This document shows, piece by piece, positions 54,191-63,813 of a stretch of DNA of 64,000 nt. The notes below the pieces were generated by a model. The model saw only the letters and a program-made list of their open reading frames with translations, had not been told where the DNA came from and ran no database searches. This DNA is from a bacterium (GTDB lineage: Bacteria > Myxococcota_A > Bradymonadia > UBA7976 > UBA1532). A program made the position numbers and the translations under genes. The stretch is from assembly GCA_030427205.1 (NCBI GenBank), contig JAUHXC010000025.1:91634-155633 (forward strand). Reading direction: 5' to 3'. Every line of letters begins with the position of its first letter. The stretch's first letter is position 1.

Positions 54191-57025
54191 TCAGGCCGAC
54201 ATGAAGCCCACGAACCCCAGCGTGACGGCGGTCAGCAGCGCCACGACGCCCCAGAGCACGTAGCGCAGCGTCGGCCGGGCCAGCGACGCGGCGCGCTTCG
54301 CGGCGTCGATCGCCTCGTCGGGCGCGTTGATGTGCCGGGTCAGCACCTGCGCCTTGTGCCGCAAGGCGTCGACCCGATCGCCGAGCTGCAGCGGCGCCTG
54401 GGCCATCTCTTCGAGGTGCTGGCTCAGCATGCGCCAGCGGCGGCTCCTGGCCAGCGCCCGGCGCTTGCCGTCCCAGGCCTGCACGTTCTTGCGATCGACC
54501 GCCAGCGCCGCGTCGTAGCACTCCACCGCCCGGTCGGGCGCATCGTGCTGCTCGAACCACGCCGCGAGCTGGCAGGCCTTCTCCGGGTCGCTGCGCACCA
54601 CCGACAGCATGCCGCCGGCGAAGCGACGGGCGCTGTCCATGCGCGTGCCGCCGTCGTCTTCGCCCTTCGAACGGGCCTCGACGTCGGCCAGGAAGTGGCG
54701 CCAGTCGCCGCCGGCCTTCGCCGCGCGCAGAGCGGCGTCGGTCAGGCGTTTCTCACGGAAGCAGACCGTCGGCGCGTGGGACAGCGCGTCGAGGGCCGCC
54801 TCGGGGTCCTGCTGCTGCGTCAGCCGGATGTCGGCGATGCGCAGCACCACGTCGAGCTGACGGCTGGGCTCGGTGATCAGCTTCGTGGTGCCCTGCAGCA
54901 GCTCGACGAGCGCGTTCCAGCGGGCGCGCTCGGTGTAGTAGCGTTCGAGGAAGTCCCGGGCCGGCGCGCAGTCTTCCCGGGACGACAGGGCGCGCACATA
55001 GACCTCGGCCGCGCCGTCGACCGCGTTGACCGCCACCATCAGCTTGCCGAGCAGCAGCATGTCGGCCAGCGCGCCGGTGAGGCTGGCCTTCTTCTTCAGC
55101 AGCGGGATCGCGTCGACCACCCGATCGGCGGACTGATACAGCCCGATCAGGGCGTCGGTGCCTTCCTGATGATCGGCGTCGCCGGCGAGCACGTTGCGCC
55201 AGGCCTCGATGCACTCTTCGAGGCTGTGGCCCGCCTCGGGCAGCGTCCGGCCCAGCTCGGCCCAGGCGTCGACCCGCAGCGGGCTGTCGGCGGGCAGCAC
55301 GGTCACCAGCGAGCGCAAGGTGCCGATGAGGTCTTCTTTGCGGTCCTGCGCCCGATAGAGCACGACCAGCACGTCGAGGGCCTCGCGGTCGCCGGGCACG
55401 TCGAGCAGCACCGCCCGCCAGGCGGTGATGGCTTTCTCGTCGTCGGCCAGCTGCTCGCCGAAGAGGTGCGCCCGCCGTCGGTGGAGCTCGCCCCGGGCCG
55501 CGCACGGGCTCATGCGCCCGGCCCGCGTCGCCAGCAGCGCCTCGAGCGCGCCCCAGAGTTCGGCGCGGATCAGCAGCCCATCGAGCCGCAGCTCGGCCTC
55601 GACCCCCGCGTCGTGCGGCACCGGGGCGCGGGTCAGGACCTCGCGCCACAGCCGGATAGAGCCGTCGACGTCGTCGAGCTTCTCTTCGACCAGCCGCGCC
55701 CGGCGGCAGAGCAGCTCGACGGCCCGCACGTCGTCGATCGCCGCCTCGGCCACCTTCTGGCGCCGCTCGAGCAGGTCGACCAGATCGGACCAGCGCTCGG
55801 TCTCGGTGTAGAGCGTCTCGAGGCTGTCGAGGGCCGCCGGATCGTAGACGGCGACCTCGAGCAGCGCCTCCCAGGCCTCGATCGCCGCCTCCCGCCGCTC
55901 GCACGGCCCCTGCTCGACCTCGGCGATGCCCCGCAGCAGCCGGATGCGCTCGCCCAGATCGTCGGTCAGCTTCAGCGCCCGGCGGCTGGTGTAGAGGAAT
56001 GGCCCCCAGCGCTCGGCGGCCCGGTGCACGTCGGCGAGGGCCATCAGCGCGTCCTCGGCGGCGGGATCGGCGGCGTGCACCTGCTCCCAGGCGGCGATGG
56101 TGCCCGCGGCGTCGTCCAGCCGCTCGCCGCGGATCTGCGCGACCCGGCGCCACAGATCGGCCACGGGCGCGTCAGGGCCCTCGGTGGCGCGGACCAGCGC
56201 CGCGACCCCCGCCTGCCAGGCGCGGCTGGCGGGGATCAGCCGGTCGAGGCGGTCGAAGAGCGTCGGGTCGAAGCCCACCGCCAGGGCCTCGCCCAGCGCC
56301 TCGATGGCCACGGACTGCTCGTCGAGCCGCCGGACCGACAGGTCGGCGACCGCGAGCCAGCGGGCGACCCGCGCGTCGGGGTCGTCCGCGCGCCGGGCCC
56401 GATCGACCTCGAGGGCCACGACCCGCGCCCAGTCGCCCCGCGCGCGGTGCGCCGTCTCCAGCGGGCCGGCGGCGTCGGTGAAGCCGGCCCCGTAGAGCCA
56501 CTCGAGGTGCTCGACCGCGGTCTGATTGCGCGGATCGAGGTCGATGACCGCCTGCCAATGGGGCAAAGCGCTGGGCGGGTCGATGCGCTCGCAGATCTCG
56601 CCCAGCGTGGTCAGCAGCGTCAGCCTCTCGCTGCGCCCCCGGGTCTCTTCCAACGCGCCGAGGTAGAGGTCGCGCAGCGCCTCGTCGGCCCCCAGCGCGG
56701 TATAGATCGCGGCGATGCCGGCGCGGGTGCGCGGCTTGTCCATCGACGGCAGCGGCACGGGCGTCGTCGTGCCGTCGACGGCCTCGAGCACCAGGGACGC
56801 CTGCCAGTTGACCACCGCCACCTTCGGCGGCCGGCTGCGATCGAGCTCGATGGCCTCCAGGCCGCTGAGCGCCGAGCGCTTGACGAAGCCGAGCAGCCGC
56901 TCGTCGGTCGCGATGACGTGGGCCTCCGACAGCCCGCCGGTGAGCGAGAGGCAGGCGGTGACCGCTTCGGGGGGCAGATCGTCGGGCAGGCGCCGACGCA
57001 CATCGCGGGGGATCTCGACGGTCAT
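54191..57025 (-). CDS. Large TPR-like repeat protein with C-terminal TM tail
   Basis: The 944-aa protein is mostly degenerate TPR/Sel1-type helical repeats with recurring ALxxWxxVLxxxP-like units (ALPHWQAVIDLDPRNQTAVE, TIAAWEQVHAADPAAEDAL, AITAWRAVLLDVPGDREALD, CIEAWRNVLAGDADHQEGTD). The repeats begin after a ~110-residue N-terminal domain and end in one TM segment (YVLWGVVALLTAVTLGFVGF) at the very C-terminus, so it is tail-anchored. It starts 31 bases after the RND permease stop and probably shares its transcript. It likely acts as a protein-interaction scaffold. Confidence 0.8.
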   Translation of the reverse strand: MTVEIPRDVRRRLPDDLPPEAVTACLSLTGGLSEAHVIATDERLLGFVKRSALSGLEAIELDRSRPPKVAVVNWQASLVLEAVDGTTTPVPLPSMDKPRTRAGIAAIYTALGADEALRDLYLGALEETRGRSERLTLLTTLGEICERIDPPSALPHWQAVIDLDPRNQTAVEHLEWLYGAGFTDAAGPLETAHRARGDWARVVALEVDRARRADDPDARVARWLAVADLSVRRLDEQSVAIEALGEALAVGFDPTLFDRLDRLIPASRAWQAGVAALVRATEGPDAPVADLWRRVAQIRGERLDDAAGTIAAWEQVHAADPAAEDALMALADVHRAAERWGPFLYTSRRALKLTDDLGERIRLLRGIAEVEQGPCERREAAIEAWEALLEVAVYDPAALDSLETLYTETERWSDLVDLLERRQKVAEAAIDDVRAVELLCRRARLVEEKLDDVDGSIRLWREVLTRAPVPHDAGVEAELRLDGLLIRAELWGALEALLATRAGRMSPCAARGELHRRRAHLFGEQLADDEKAITAWRAVLLDVPGDREALDVLVVLYRAQDRKEDLIGTLRSLVTVLPADSPLRVDAWAELGRTLPEAGHSLEECIEAWRNVLAGDADHQEGTDALIGLYQSADRVVDAIPLLKKKASLTGALADMLLLGKLMVAVNAVDGAAEVYVRALSSREDCAPARDFLERYYTERARWNALVELLQGTTKLITEPSRQLDVVLRIADIRLTQQQDPEAALDALSHAPTVCFREKRLTDAALRAAKAGGDWRHFLADVEARSKGEDDGGTRMDSARRFAGGMLSVVRSDPEKACQLAAWFEQHDAPDRAVECYDAALAVDRKNVQAWDGKRRALARSRRWRMLSQHLEEMAQAPLQLGDRVDALRHKAQVLTRHINAPDEAIDAAKRAASLARPTLRYVLWGVVALLTAVTLGFVGFMSA

Positions 57026-57056
57026 GGCGCCATCGTGGCCCGCTGGCGGGCGGATG

Positions 57057-60000
57057 TCACGCGCCCGATGCGGCGGACCCGGCGGGCCTCGGCGGCGGGA
57101 CGTCGTCGGCGCGATCGATCGACTCGCCGACCACCCAGCGATAGAGCACGGGGATGACCACCAGGGTGAGCCCGGTCGCGAAGACCAGCCCGGCGATGAG
57201 CGTGACCGCGATCGGCCGCCGCAGCTCGGCGCCGTCCCCCGCGTCGAGGGCCAGCGGGATGAGCCCGAGCACCGTCGTCAGCGTCGTCATCAAGATGGGC
57301 CGCAACCGGGCGAGGCCGGCCTCGACCAGCGCCTCGTCGACCGCCAGCCCGCGGCGCTGCAGCTGGCGCGCATAGTCCACCAGCACGATGGCGTTGTTGA
57401 CCACGATGCCGGCGAGGGTGATGAGCCCCACGAAGACGACGACCGAGACGGGCATGCGCAAGACGCCCAGCACCAGGAAGACGCCGACCGCGGCCAGGGG
57501 CAGGCTGCCCATGATCACCAGCGGCGCCCGCAGGCTCTCGAACTGGCTGGCCATCACGACGTAGACCAGGAAGATCGCCAGCATCAGGGCGAAACCCAGG
57601 CTCTGCAGGCTGCGCTGCATCTCTTCGTCCTGCCCCTGCAGCCGGATCTCGAAGCCGCTGGGCAGGGGCACCCGGTCGAGCCGCTGCGCGATGGCCTTCG
57701 ACGCGCCGCCGAGGTCGAAGGCGTCGACCCGCGCGGTCAGGACCGCCGCCCGCTGGCTGTCGACCCGCCGGATCTCGGCCGGGCCCACGCCCAGATCGAG
57801 CGTCGCCACCGCGTCGAGCGGGATGGGCACCTCGCCGCCCGGGTTGATCACCATCGCGCCCAGATCGGCGCGATCGGCCACGCTGCGCGGGTCGAGGCGC
57901 ACCCGCACGTCGATCGGGCGCTCCTGACCGCGCAGGGCGGTGGCGACGTTGCCGTCGATGCGCCCGCGCACCCGCTCGGCGACCTGCCGCGGGTCGAGCC
58001 CGAGCGCCGCCAGCCGCAGCCGGTCGAAGCGCAGCTGCAGCTCGGGATAGCCCGGCTCGACCGACGAGCGGACGTCGCTGAGCCCGCCGACCTCGGCCAT
58101 CGCCGACTCGACCGCCGCGCTGGTCGACTCGAGCTGGGGCAGCGTATGCCCCAGGATGACCACCCGGATGGGCGGCCGCAGGCTGAAGAGCGCCGGCCGG
58201 GTCAGCTCGAGGGCGGCGTCGGGCATATCGCCCACCGCGGCGCGGATCGCGGCCATGGCGTCGGCCTCGCGCCGCGCGGGATCGCCCTCGCCGGCCAGCT
58301 GCAGCGTCAAGGCCGCGGTGTGCGGGCCGCGGTCGCCGGCGTCGTCGTCGGCCTGCTCGGGCTCACCGACGAAGGCCTCGACCCGGGCGATGTGCGGCGA
58401 GGCCCTCAGCGTCTCTTCGAGCCGGGCCACCCGGGCGGCGGTCTCGGCGAGCGGCGTGCCCACCGGCAACTCGACCCGGGCCTGCAGCACACCCTGGCGC
58501 ACGTCGGGGATCAGCTCGGCCCCCAGCCCGCGGGCGATGGTCCACGCGCCGGCGCCGACGCCGCCGAGCACCAGCAGCACCAGCAGCGGCGCGCGCAACG
58601 CGCCGACGAGCAGCAGCCGATAGCCCGCCCGCAGCACCGCCAGACCACCGTCCACTGCTTTGCTCGCCGGCCAGAGCAGCATCGCCGTCGCCCGCCGGCC
58701 GAGCCGGAACAAGACGACGACCGGGCCGCCGATCAGCAGCGCGACGAGCACGAAGAGGTTGCCGATCAACTCGAAGAGGGTCTGCAGCAGCGCGTAGGGC
58801 AGCACGATGGGCAGCGAGAGCTTCGCCCACCAGCGGCCCTTGCGCCGGGCCCACCAGCGGGGCAGCGCGGTGAACCGGACCCACGGCCGGCGGGGCGTCT
58901 CGGGCGAGGCCAGCGCTTCTTTCTCGGCCGCCTCGCCGAAGCGGCGCGAGGCGAGCATCGGCACCACGAAGAGCGCGACGAAGAGCGACGCGAGCAGCGA
59001 GCAGACCACCGCCAGCGCCAGATCGCCGAAGACCTGCCCGGCGACCCCCTCGACGAAGACGATCGGGAAGAACACCGCGACGGTGGTCAGGGTCGAGGCG
59101 ATGACCGCGCCGCCCACCTCGCGGGTGCCGCGCACCGCCGCCGCGACGACGTCGTCGCCCTCCTCCCGACAGCGGAATATGCTCTCGAGCACCACCACCG
59201 AGTTGTCGACGAGCATGCCGACCCCCAGCGCCAGCCCGCCGAGGGACATCACGTTGAGGGTCACCCCGAAGGCCAGCAGCGGCGCGAAGGTGACCGCGAT
59301 GCTCAGCGGGATCGCCACCGCGATGATGAGGGTGCTGTAGCCCGAGCGCAGGAAGAGATAGAGGATCAGCACCGCCAGGATGCCGCCGACGAGCGCGGCG
59401 CTCTGCACCTCGGACAGCGCCGCGCGGATGAAGACCGACTGGTCGCCGAGCACCGACAGCTCGCTGTCGCCCGGCTTGCGATAGGCGATGAAGTCGGTCA
59501 TCTGCCGACGCATGATGGTCGCCTGCCGCCCGCCCGGACCGCCGCGGCCGGCCCCTTTGCCCTTGCCGGCCTCGCCTTTGCCGCCTTCCTTCTTGTCGGC
59601 GCCCTTCTCCCCGCCCGCCTTCTCCTCGCCCTGGGCCTCGCCGTCGGCGTCTGCCGACCCGGCCCCCTTCTCCGCGCCGGCGCCGCCCTTTCGGCCCCGG
59701 CCGCCGGCCCGCCCGCCGCCTGGACCGCCGGCCGGCTTCTCGGCGCCCATGTTGGCGACGAACGCCTGCTGCTTCTCGGTGCCGAAGACCGCGTCACGCA
59801 CCCGATCGCAGACGTCGACGATGTTGGCCCCCGCCTGACGGAAGACGTCGATGCGCACGCCCTCCTTGCCGTCGACGCGCACCACCGAGACCCGCTCGCG
59901 GGTGGTCTCGACCACGTCGGCGACGTCTTCGAGGCGCAGGATGATGCCGTCGCGATCGTAGACCACGGTCTTGCGCAGGTCGTCGACGTCGCGCAGCTCG

Positions 60001-60680
60001 GCCAGCGTGCGCACCAGGAACTCGACCGAGCCCTCCTTGAGCGTGCCGCCGGCGAGGTTGACGTTGGCCTGCTGCAGCCGATTGGCCACCGCGTCGACCG
60101 AGAGGCCGCGGGCGGCGATCGCCGCCGGACGCAGCCGGATGTGTACTTCGCGCTGCAGGCCGCCGACCACCCGCACCGCCGCGACGCCTTCGATCTTCGA
60201 CAGCTCGGGCGACAGCTCTTCTTCGGCGTAGACCCGCAGCTGGGTCAGCGGCATGTCGCCCGACAGGCCCAGGCGCATCACCGGCACCAGCGCCGGGTCG
60301 TAGCGCAGCAGCAGCGGCGGCTCCGCCTCGCGCGGCCCCTCCATGCGGCCGAGGCGCTCGCGCACCCGCTGCGCCGCCTTGTCCATGTCGGTGTCCCAGT
60401 CGAACTCGAGCACGACCTCGCTCGAGCCGGCGCGGCTGGACGACTGCATGCCGACCAGCGCCTCGACGGTGCCCACCCGGCTCTCGACATCGCGGGTGAT
60501 CTCGGTCTCGACCTCCTCAGGGGCCGCGCCGGGGTACGCGGTGCGGATGGTCAGCGTCGGATACGCCAGATCGGGCATCAGCTCGAGGCCGAGCTGGCGA
60601 TACGAGAGCAGCCCGAAGAGCGCCACGGCGCTGGTGATCATCATCACCGCGACGGGGCGGGAGGTGGCGAGGCGGAACAT
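57057..60680 (-). CDS. RND efflux permease with low-complexity insertion
   Basis: The 1207-aa inner-membrane permease is longer than the ~1030-1050 aa family. The N-terminal MFRLATSRPVAVMMITSAVALFGLLSY is typical of AcrB/SwrC-like RND transporters. The TM4 charge motif is GVGMLVDNSVVVLE, and LAGIVVNNAIVLVDYAR marks the second half. Two insertions stand out: residues ~311-385 in the first periplasmic half are Gly/Lys/Ala/Glu low complexity (GGPGGGRAGGRGRKGG), and residues ~596-690 between the two TM halves carry extra hydrophobic segments. No adaptor (MFP) or TolC-like gene is adjacent. Confidence 0.88.
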   Translation of the reverse strand: MFRLATSRPVAVMMITSAVALFGLLSYRQLGLELMPDLAYPTLTIRTAYPGAAPEEVETEITRDVESRVGTVEALVGMQSSSRAGSSEVVLEFDWDTDMDKAAQRVRERLGRMEGPREAEPPLLLRYDPALVPVMRLGLSGDMPLTQLRVYAEEELSPELSKIEGVAAVRVVGGLQREVHIRLRPAAIAARGLSVDAVANRLQQANVNLAGGTLKEGSVEFLVRTLAELRDVDDLRKTVVYDRDGIILRLEDVADVVETTRERVSVVRVDGKEGVRIDVFRQAGANIVDVCDRVRDAVFGTEKQQAFVANMGAEKPAGGPGGGRAGGRGRKGGAGAEKGAGSADADGEAQGEEKAGGEKGADKKEGGKGEAGKGKGAGRGGPGGRQATIMRRQMTDFIAYRKPGDSELSVLGDQSVFIRAALSEVQSAALVGGILAVLILYLFLRSGYSTLIIAVAIPLSIAVTFAPLLAFGVTLNVMSLGGLALGVGMLVDNSVVVLESIFRCREEGDDVVAAAVRGTREVGGAVIASTLTTVAVFFPIVFVEGVAGQVFGDLALAVVCSLLASLFVALFVVPMLASRRFGEAAEKEALASPETPRRPWVRFTALPRWWARRKGRWWAKLSLPIVLPYALLQTLFELIGNLFVLVALLIGGPVVVLFRLGRRATAMLLWPASKAVDGGLAVLRAGYRLLLVGALRAPLLVLLVLGGVGAGAWTIARGLGAELIPDVRQGVLQARVELPVGTPLAETAARVARLEETLRASPHIARVEAFVGEPEQADDDAGDRGPHTAALTLQLAGEGDPARREADAMAAIRAAVGDMPDAALELTRPALFSLRPPIRVVILGHTLPQLESTSAAVESAMAEVGGLSDVRSSVEPGYPELQLRFDRLRLAALGLDPRQVAERVRGRIDGNVATALRGQERPIDVRVRLDPRSVADRADLGAMVINPGGEVPIPLDAVATLDLGVGPAEIRRVDSQRAAVLTARVDAFDLGGASKAIAQRLDRVPLPSGFEIRLQGQDEEMQRSLQSLGFALMLAIFLVYVVMASQFESLRAPLVIMGSLPLAAVGVFLVLGVLRMPVSVVVFVGLITLAGIVVNNAIVLVDYARQLQRRGLAVDEALVEAGLARLRPILMTTLTTVLGLIPLALDAGDGAELRRPIAVTLIAGLVFATGLTLVVIPVLYRWVVGESIDRADDVPPPRPAGSAASGA

Positions 60681-60865
60681 GGTGCGGCGAGTCTGCCTGC
60701 CCGACCCCGGCCGGTCAAACCCCGCGCGCGGGATCGACGCGGTCCACCGACGGCGGCGAAGAGTGAGCAAAAAGGGAGTTGACGCGCCGTTCCGAATCCG
60801 CGAAACAGGCCCCGAACCCCCGCGCGCCGGTTGTCGTGCGCGGGCCGAGTCCCCGGAGGGACCCG

Positions 60866-61429
60866 ATGTCGAACTCGAAGCTGGGAACCCGCCACACCTG
60901 TGAAAACTGTGGCGCGAAGTTCTACGACCTCAACCGACCCGAGCCGACCTGCCCCAAGTGCGGGACCGTCGCCTCGGGCGAAGCCCCCGATCCGCTCGCC
61001 CGGCTCAAGGCCCGCAAGCGCAAGGCGGCGGCCGAAGCCCGCAAGGCGCGCAAGAAGAAGCCGGTCGTCACCGAGGTCGAGGACGACGAGGACGACGACG
61101 ACCTCGAAGAGGACGACGACGAACTCGAAGACGACGACCTCGACGAAGACGACGAGGACGAGGACGACGACGACGAAGACGAGGACGAGGACGACGACGT
61201 CGAAGAGCTGGTGCTCGACGACGAGAAGGCGCTCGGCAAGCTGTCGGACGAAGACGACGACGACGACGACGAGGTCGACCCCGACCTGGAGATCGACGAC
61301 GACGAAGGCCTCGACGACGACGACGAGCTCGACCTCGGCGACGATGACGACCTCGACCTCGACGACGACGACGAGCTCGACCTCAGCGACGATGACGACC
61401 TCGACCTCGACGACGACGACGACGATTGA
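60866..61429 (+). CDS. FYDLN_acid family protein with very acidic tail
   Basis: The 187-aa protein has a zinc-ribbon start (RHTCENCGAKFYDLNRPEPTCPKCGT, with two CxxC pairs), the signature of the FYDLN_acid family (TIGR02300). A short Lys/Arg/Ala basic helix follows, and ~110 residues consist almost entirely of Asp and Glu, with LDLDDDDE-type repeats at the end. ATG 60866 is preceded by GGAGGG. The family role is unknown; the acidic tail could bind basic partners or metal. The last 10 kb are otherwise unrelated to it. Confidence 0.85.
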   Translation: MSNSKLGTRHTCENCGAKFYDLNRPEPTCPKCGTVASGEAPDPLARLKARKRKAAAEARKARKKKPVVTEVEDDEDDDDLEEDDDELEDDDLDEDDEDEDDDDEDEDEDDDVEELVLDDEKALGKLSDEDDDDDDEVDPDLEIDDDEGLDDDDELDLGDDDDLDLDDDDELDLSDDDDLDLDDDDDD

Positions 61430-61520
61430 TGCGCCCGCGGCGCATCGACTCGCGGCGCATCGACTCGCGACGATCTGCCCGCCACGCCCGACCTTCGCCC
61501 CTGCCTGAGCGATACACCCG

Positions 61521-62822
61521 TTGAGTCGCCGGGTCCTGGGGCCGCTCACCCTCTACGTCCTGGCCATCGGCGCCATCTTCGGCGGCCTCGGCGCCTGGGT
61601 CGCCGCCGAACAGGACGGCCTGCGGCGGGCCGTGCTCGCCTTCTTCCTGCCCGACGACTGGATCTCCGCCGGCGACCACCTGCTGCGCGGCTTCATCCGC
61701 GACCACCGCCCGGCGATGATCAACCTGCTGGTCAGCGCGCTGGTGGTCGTCGTGCCGGCGCTGACCTTCCCGCTCAAGGAGTGGGTCTCGGCGCGCTTCG
61801 AGCAGCACCTGCACCGCGACGATCCCGACTGGAGCACGCCGCCCGAGCACCCGCTGTGGCGCCAGGCACTCGACGAGGGCCTGCTGCTGCTGATCTTCGC
61901 CGCGCTGAGCCTGGCCGCGCTGCGGGTCACCGTCACCCCCGGCTGGGGCCGGGTCGGCTTCTGGCTGACCAACGGCGTGCTCGCGTTCAGCCTCGCGGTC
62001 GACTTCGTCGGCCCCACGCTCAGCCGCCACCGCGTCTCGCCCACGGCGATCTACTGGGTGCTGTTTCGCCACCACCCGCTGCGCGCGCTGGGCTTCGGCG
62101 CGGTGATGGCGGCCCCGCCGCTGCTGGCGGGCAAGCTGCTCGCCAGCGGCGAGGGCGGCGCGGCGGCGTTCATGGCGCTCGCCGGCGTCAATACCGCCTG
62201 CATCGCGATCTCGGCGCTGTGGGGCACGGCGATCGGCACCGACATCGCCGGCCGGCAGCACCCGGGCCCCAGCCGGCGCTTCGCGATCCCCTTCTGGCTG
62301 CTCGTCACGAGCGGGCTCGCGGTCAACGGGGCCTTCTTCGGCGCGGCGTTCAAAGCGGCGCTCGACGTCTCGCCGATCCTCAAGTGCACCTGGACGCCGG
62401 TCGACGACGGCTTCGAACTCGACCTGCCGGGGCTGCTCGATCCGACGCTGACCGTCGAGCTGACGGTCGAGGTGCACAACCCCACCGCCCGTCGCGCCCG
62501 GATCGGCGAGAACCGGGTCGAGCTGCGCCATCGCGGGCAGGCGCTGGCCGACACCGCGCTGCCGCCGTTCGACGTCGCCCCGGGTGAGACGGTGCGGCAG
62601 CACCTCGAGCTGAGCTTCGAGCCGCGCGGGGCGCTCTACGATCGCGCCGGAGAAGCCCTGGCCGACGGCATGGAGAACGGCTGGTGGCAGGCGGCCAAGA
62701 CGGCCGCCGGCGGCGTGGCCGACAAGAAGGCGTGGACGGTCATCCTGACCCTGCCGCTGCCCTCGGGCGAGCTGGTCGTGCCGCTCTACGACGGCAGCAA
62801 GCCGCCCAAGCCCAAGCCCTGA
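61521..62822 (+). CDS. Polytopic membrane protein with LEA-like C-terminal domain
   Basis: The 433-aa protein starts at TTG 61521. It has about six TM segments in residues 5-280 (LTLYVLAIGAIFGGLGAWV, MINLLVSALVVVVPALTF, LLLLIFAALSLAALRV, ALGFGAVMAAPPLLAGKLL). The C-terminal beta-sandwich-like domain (TVELTVEVHNPTARRARIG, ETVRQHLELSFEP) resembles LEA_2/water-stress (WHy) domains. The protein ends in a Pro/Lys tail. Function unknown. It lies 91 bases after the FYDLN_acid gene. Confidence 0.7.
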   Translation: MSRRVLGPLTLYVLAIGAIFGGLGAWVAAEQDGLRRAVLAFFLPDDWISAGDHLLRGFIRDHRPAMINLLVSALVVVVPALTFPLKEWVSARFEQHLHRDDPDWSTPPEHPLWRQALDEGLLLLIFAALSLAALRVTVTPGWGRVGFWLTNGVLAFSLAVDFVGPTLSRHRVSPTAIYWVLFRHHPLRALGFGAVMAAPPLLAGKLLASGEGGAAAFMALAGVNTACIAISALWGTAIGTDIAGRQHPGPSRRFAIPFWLLVTSGLAVNGAFFGAAFKAALDVSPILKCTWTPVDDGFELDLPGLLDPTLTVELTVEVHNPTARRARIGENRVELRHRGQALADTALPPFDVAPGETVRQHLELSFEPRGALYDRAGEALADGMENGWWQAAKTAAGGVADKKAWTVILTLPLPSGELVVPLYDGSKPPKPKP

Positions 62823-62835
62823 GCCTGCGCCCTGC

Positions 62836-63699
62836 TCAGATCGTCGCCACGTACTCCACCAGTCGGGCGAACGGCAGGCAGCCGTGCCGCTCGAAGAGGC
62901 GGACCATCGGCTGGTTCGAAGTCGACGTGCCCCCGTGGTACTGCACCCCGCCCTGAGCCCGCAGCATGGCCATGCCCCGCCGATGCACATGCTGCCCCAA
63001 GCCCCGGCCGCGGACCTCGGGGGCCAGCCCCATGAAGGTGATGGTGCTCCAGCCGGTCGCCGGCTGAACCTGGGCGATGACGAAGGCCGCCGGCGCGCCG
63101 TCGAGCAAGCCCACCTGCACACAATCGGGCGCGCAGTACATGCCGCGCCGATCGAGGGCGTGGGCCAGGACCGCGGCGCCGGTATCGTCGGCCTCCCACT
63201 CCGGGCCCGGGCCGGCGCGTTCGATCAGCGCGGCGGCGGCGGCCTCGCCCACGACGTCGAGCGGGCGCCACTCGAACGGGCTCTCGCCCTCCGCCGGCAG
63301 GTCGACGACGGGCGTCTTGTACTCGACCCGGGTATTGACCGCGGCGAAACCGTGCTCGGCGAGGGCGGCGCGGTAGGCGGCCGGCTGGGCATCGGGATCG
63401 ACCCGGGTCGACAGCGTGGCCCAACCGCGGGCGCGGGCGAGCGCGACGGCCTCGGCGAGCAGGCCGGCCGTCGCTTCAGCGCCGTCGGGGCCAAAGCGCG
63501 GGGCGGTGAGCCAGTGGCGGTCGGGCGCGGGGGTGAAGACGCGCAAGAACGCCCGCGCGACGCCCGCCGACGACAGCGCGACCCGCAGCCGCGCCGGGTC
63601 TTCGGCGAAGCGCTCGCGGAGCCAGCCGCGGTGGTCTTCACCGTCGTCGAGGGCGAGCAGCGCGGCGATGGCGTCGAGGTGTGCTTCGGTCGGGATCAT
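62836..63699 (-). CDS. GNAT-family N-acetyltransferase
   Basis: The 287-aa protein has a first half with weak GNAT-like structure and a C-terminal GNAT core. Motif A reads LAPEVRGRGLGQHVHRRGMAML (acetyl-CoA pyrophosphate-binding R/QxxGxG/A as RGRGLG), and motif B is followed by NQPMVRLFERHGCLPF. It transfers an acetyl group from acetyl-CoA to an unknown amine. ATG 63699 has GAGG 7 bases upstream; a slightly longer form from 63741 is less likely. It converges on the LEA-like gene with 13 bases between. Confidence 0.82.
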   Translation of the reverse strand: MIPTEAHLDAIAALLALDDGEDHRGWLRERFAEDPARLRVALSSAGVARAFLRVFTPAPDRHWLTAPRFGPDGAEATAGLLAEAVALARARGWATLSTRVDPDAQPAAYRAALAEHGFAAVNTRVEYKTPVVDLPAEGESPFEWRPLDVVGEAAAAALIERAGPGPEWEADDTGAAVLAHALDRRGMYCAPDCVQVGLLDGAPAAFVIAQVQPATGWSTITFMGLAPEVRGRGLGQHVHRRGMAMLRAQGGVQYHGGTSTSNQPMVRLFERHGCLPFARLVEYVATI

Positions 63700-63774
63700 G
63701 CGGTCGCCTCGGTGGTCGACGGGCAGTCTATCAGACGCCATCGCGAAGCGTTCGGGATTTGTTTCGAATCACTA

Positions 63775-63803
63775 TTGACATGGCATCCACTCATCGCTAG
63801 CCT
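63775..63803 (+). promoter_or_regulatory. Candidate sigma-70-type promoter
   Basis: TTGACA (63775-63780), 17 bases, then TAGCCT (63798-63803). The ATG of the repeat-coding frame is only 10 bases further, so a leaderless or very short 5' UTR is implied if this is real. The local sequence is less GC-rich than average. Confidence 0.4.
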
Positions 63804-63813
63804 CGGTCCCGTC

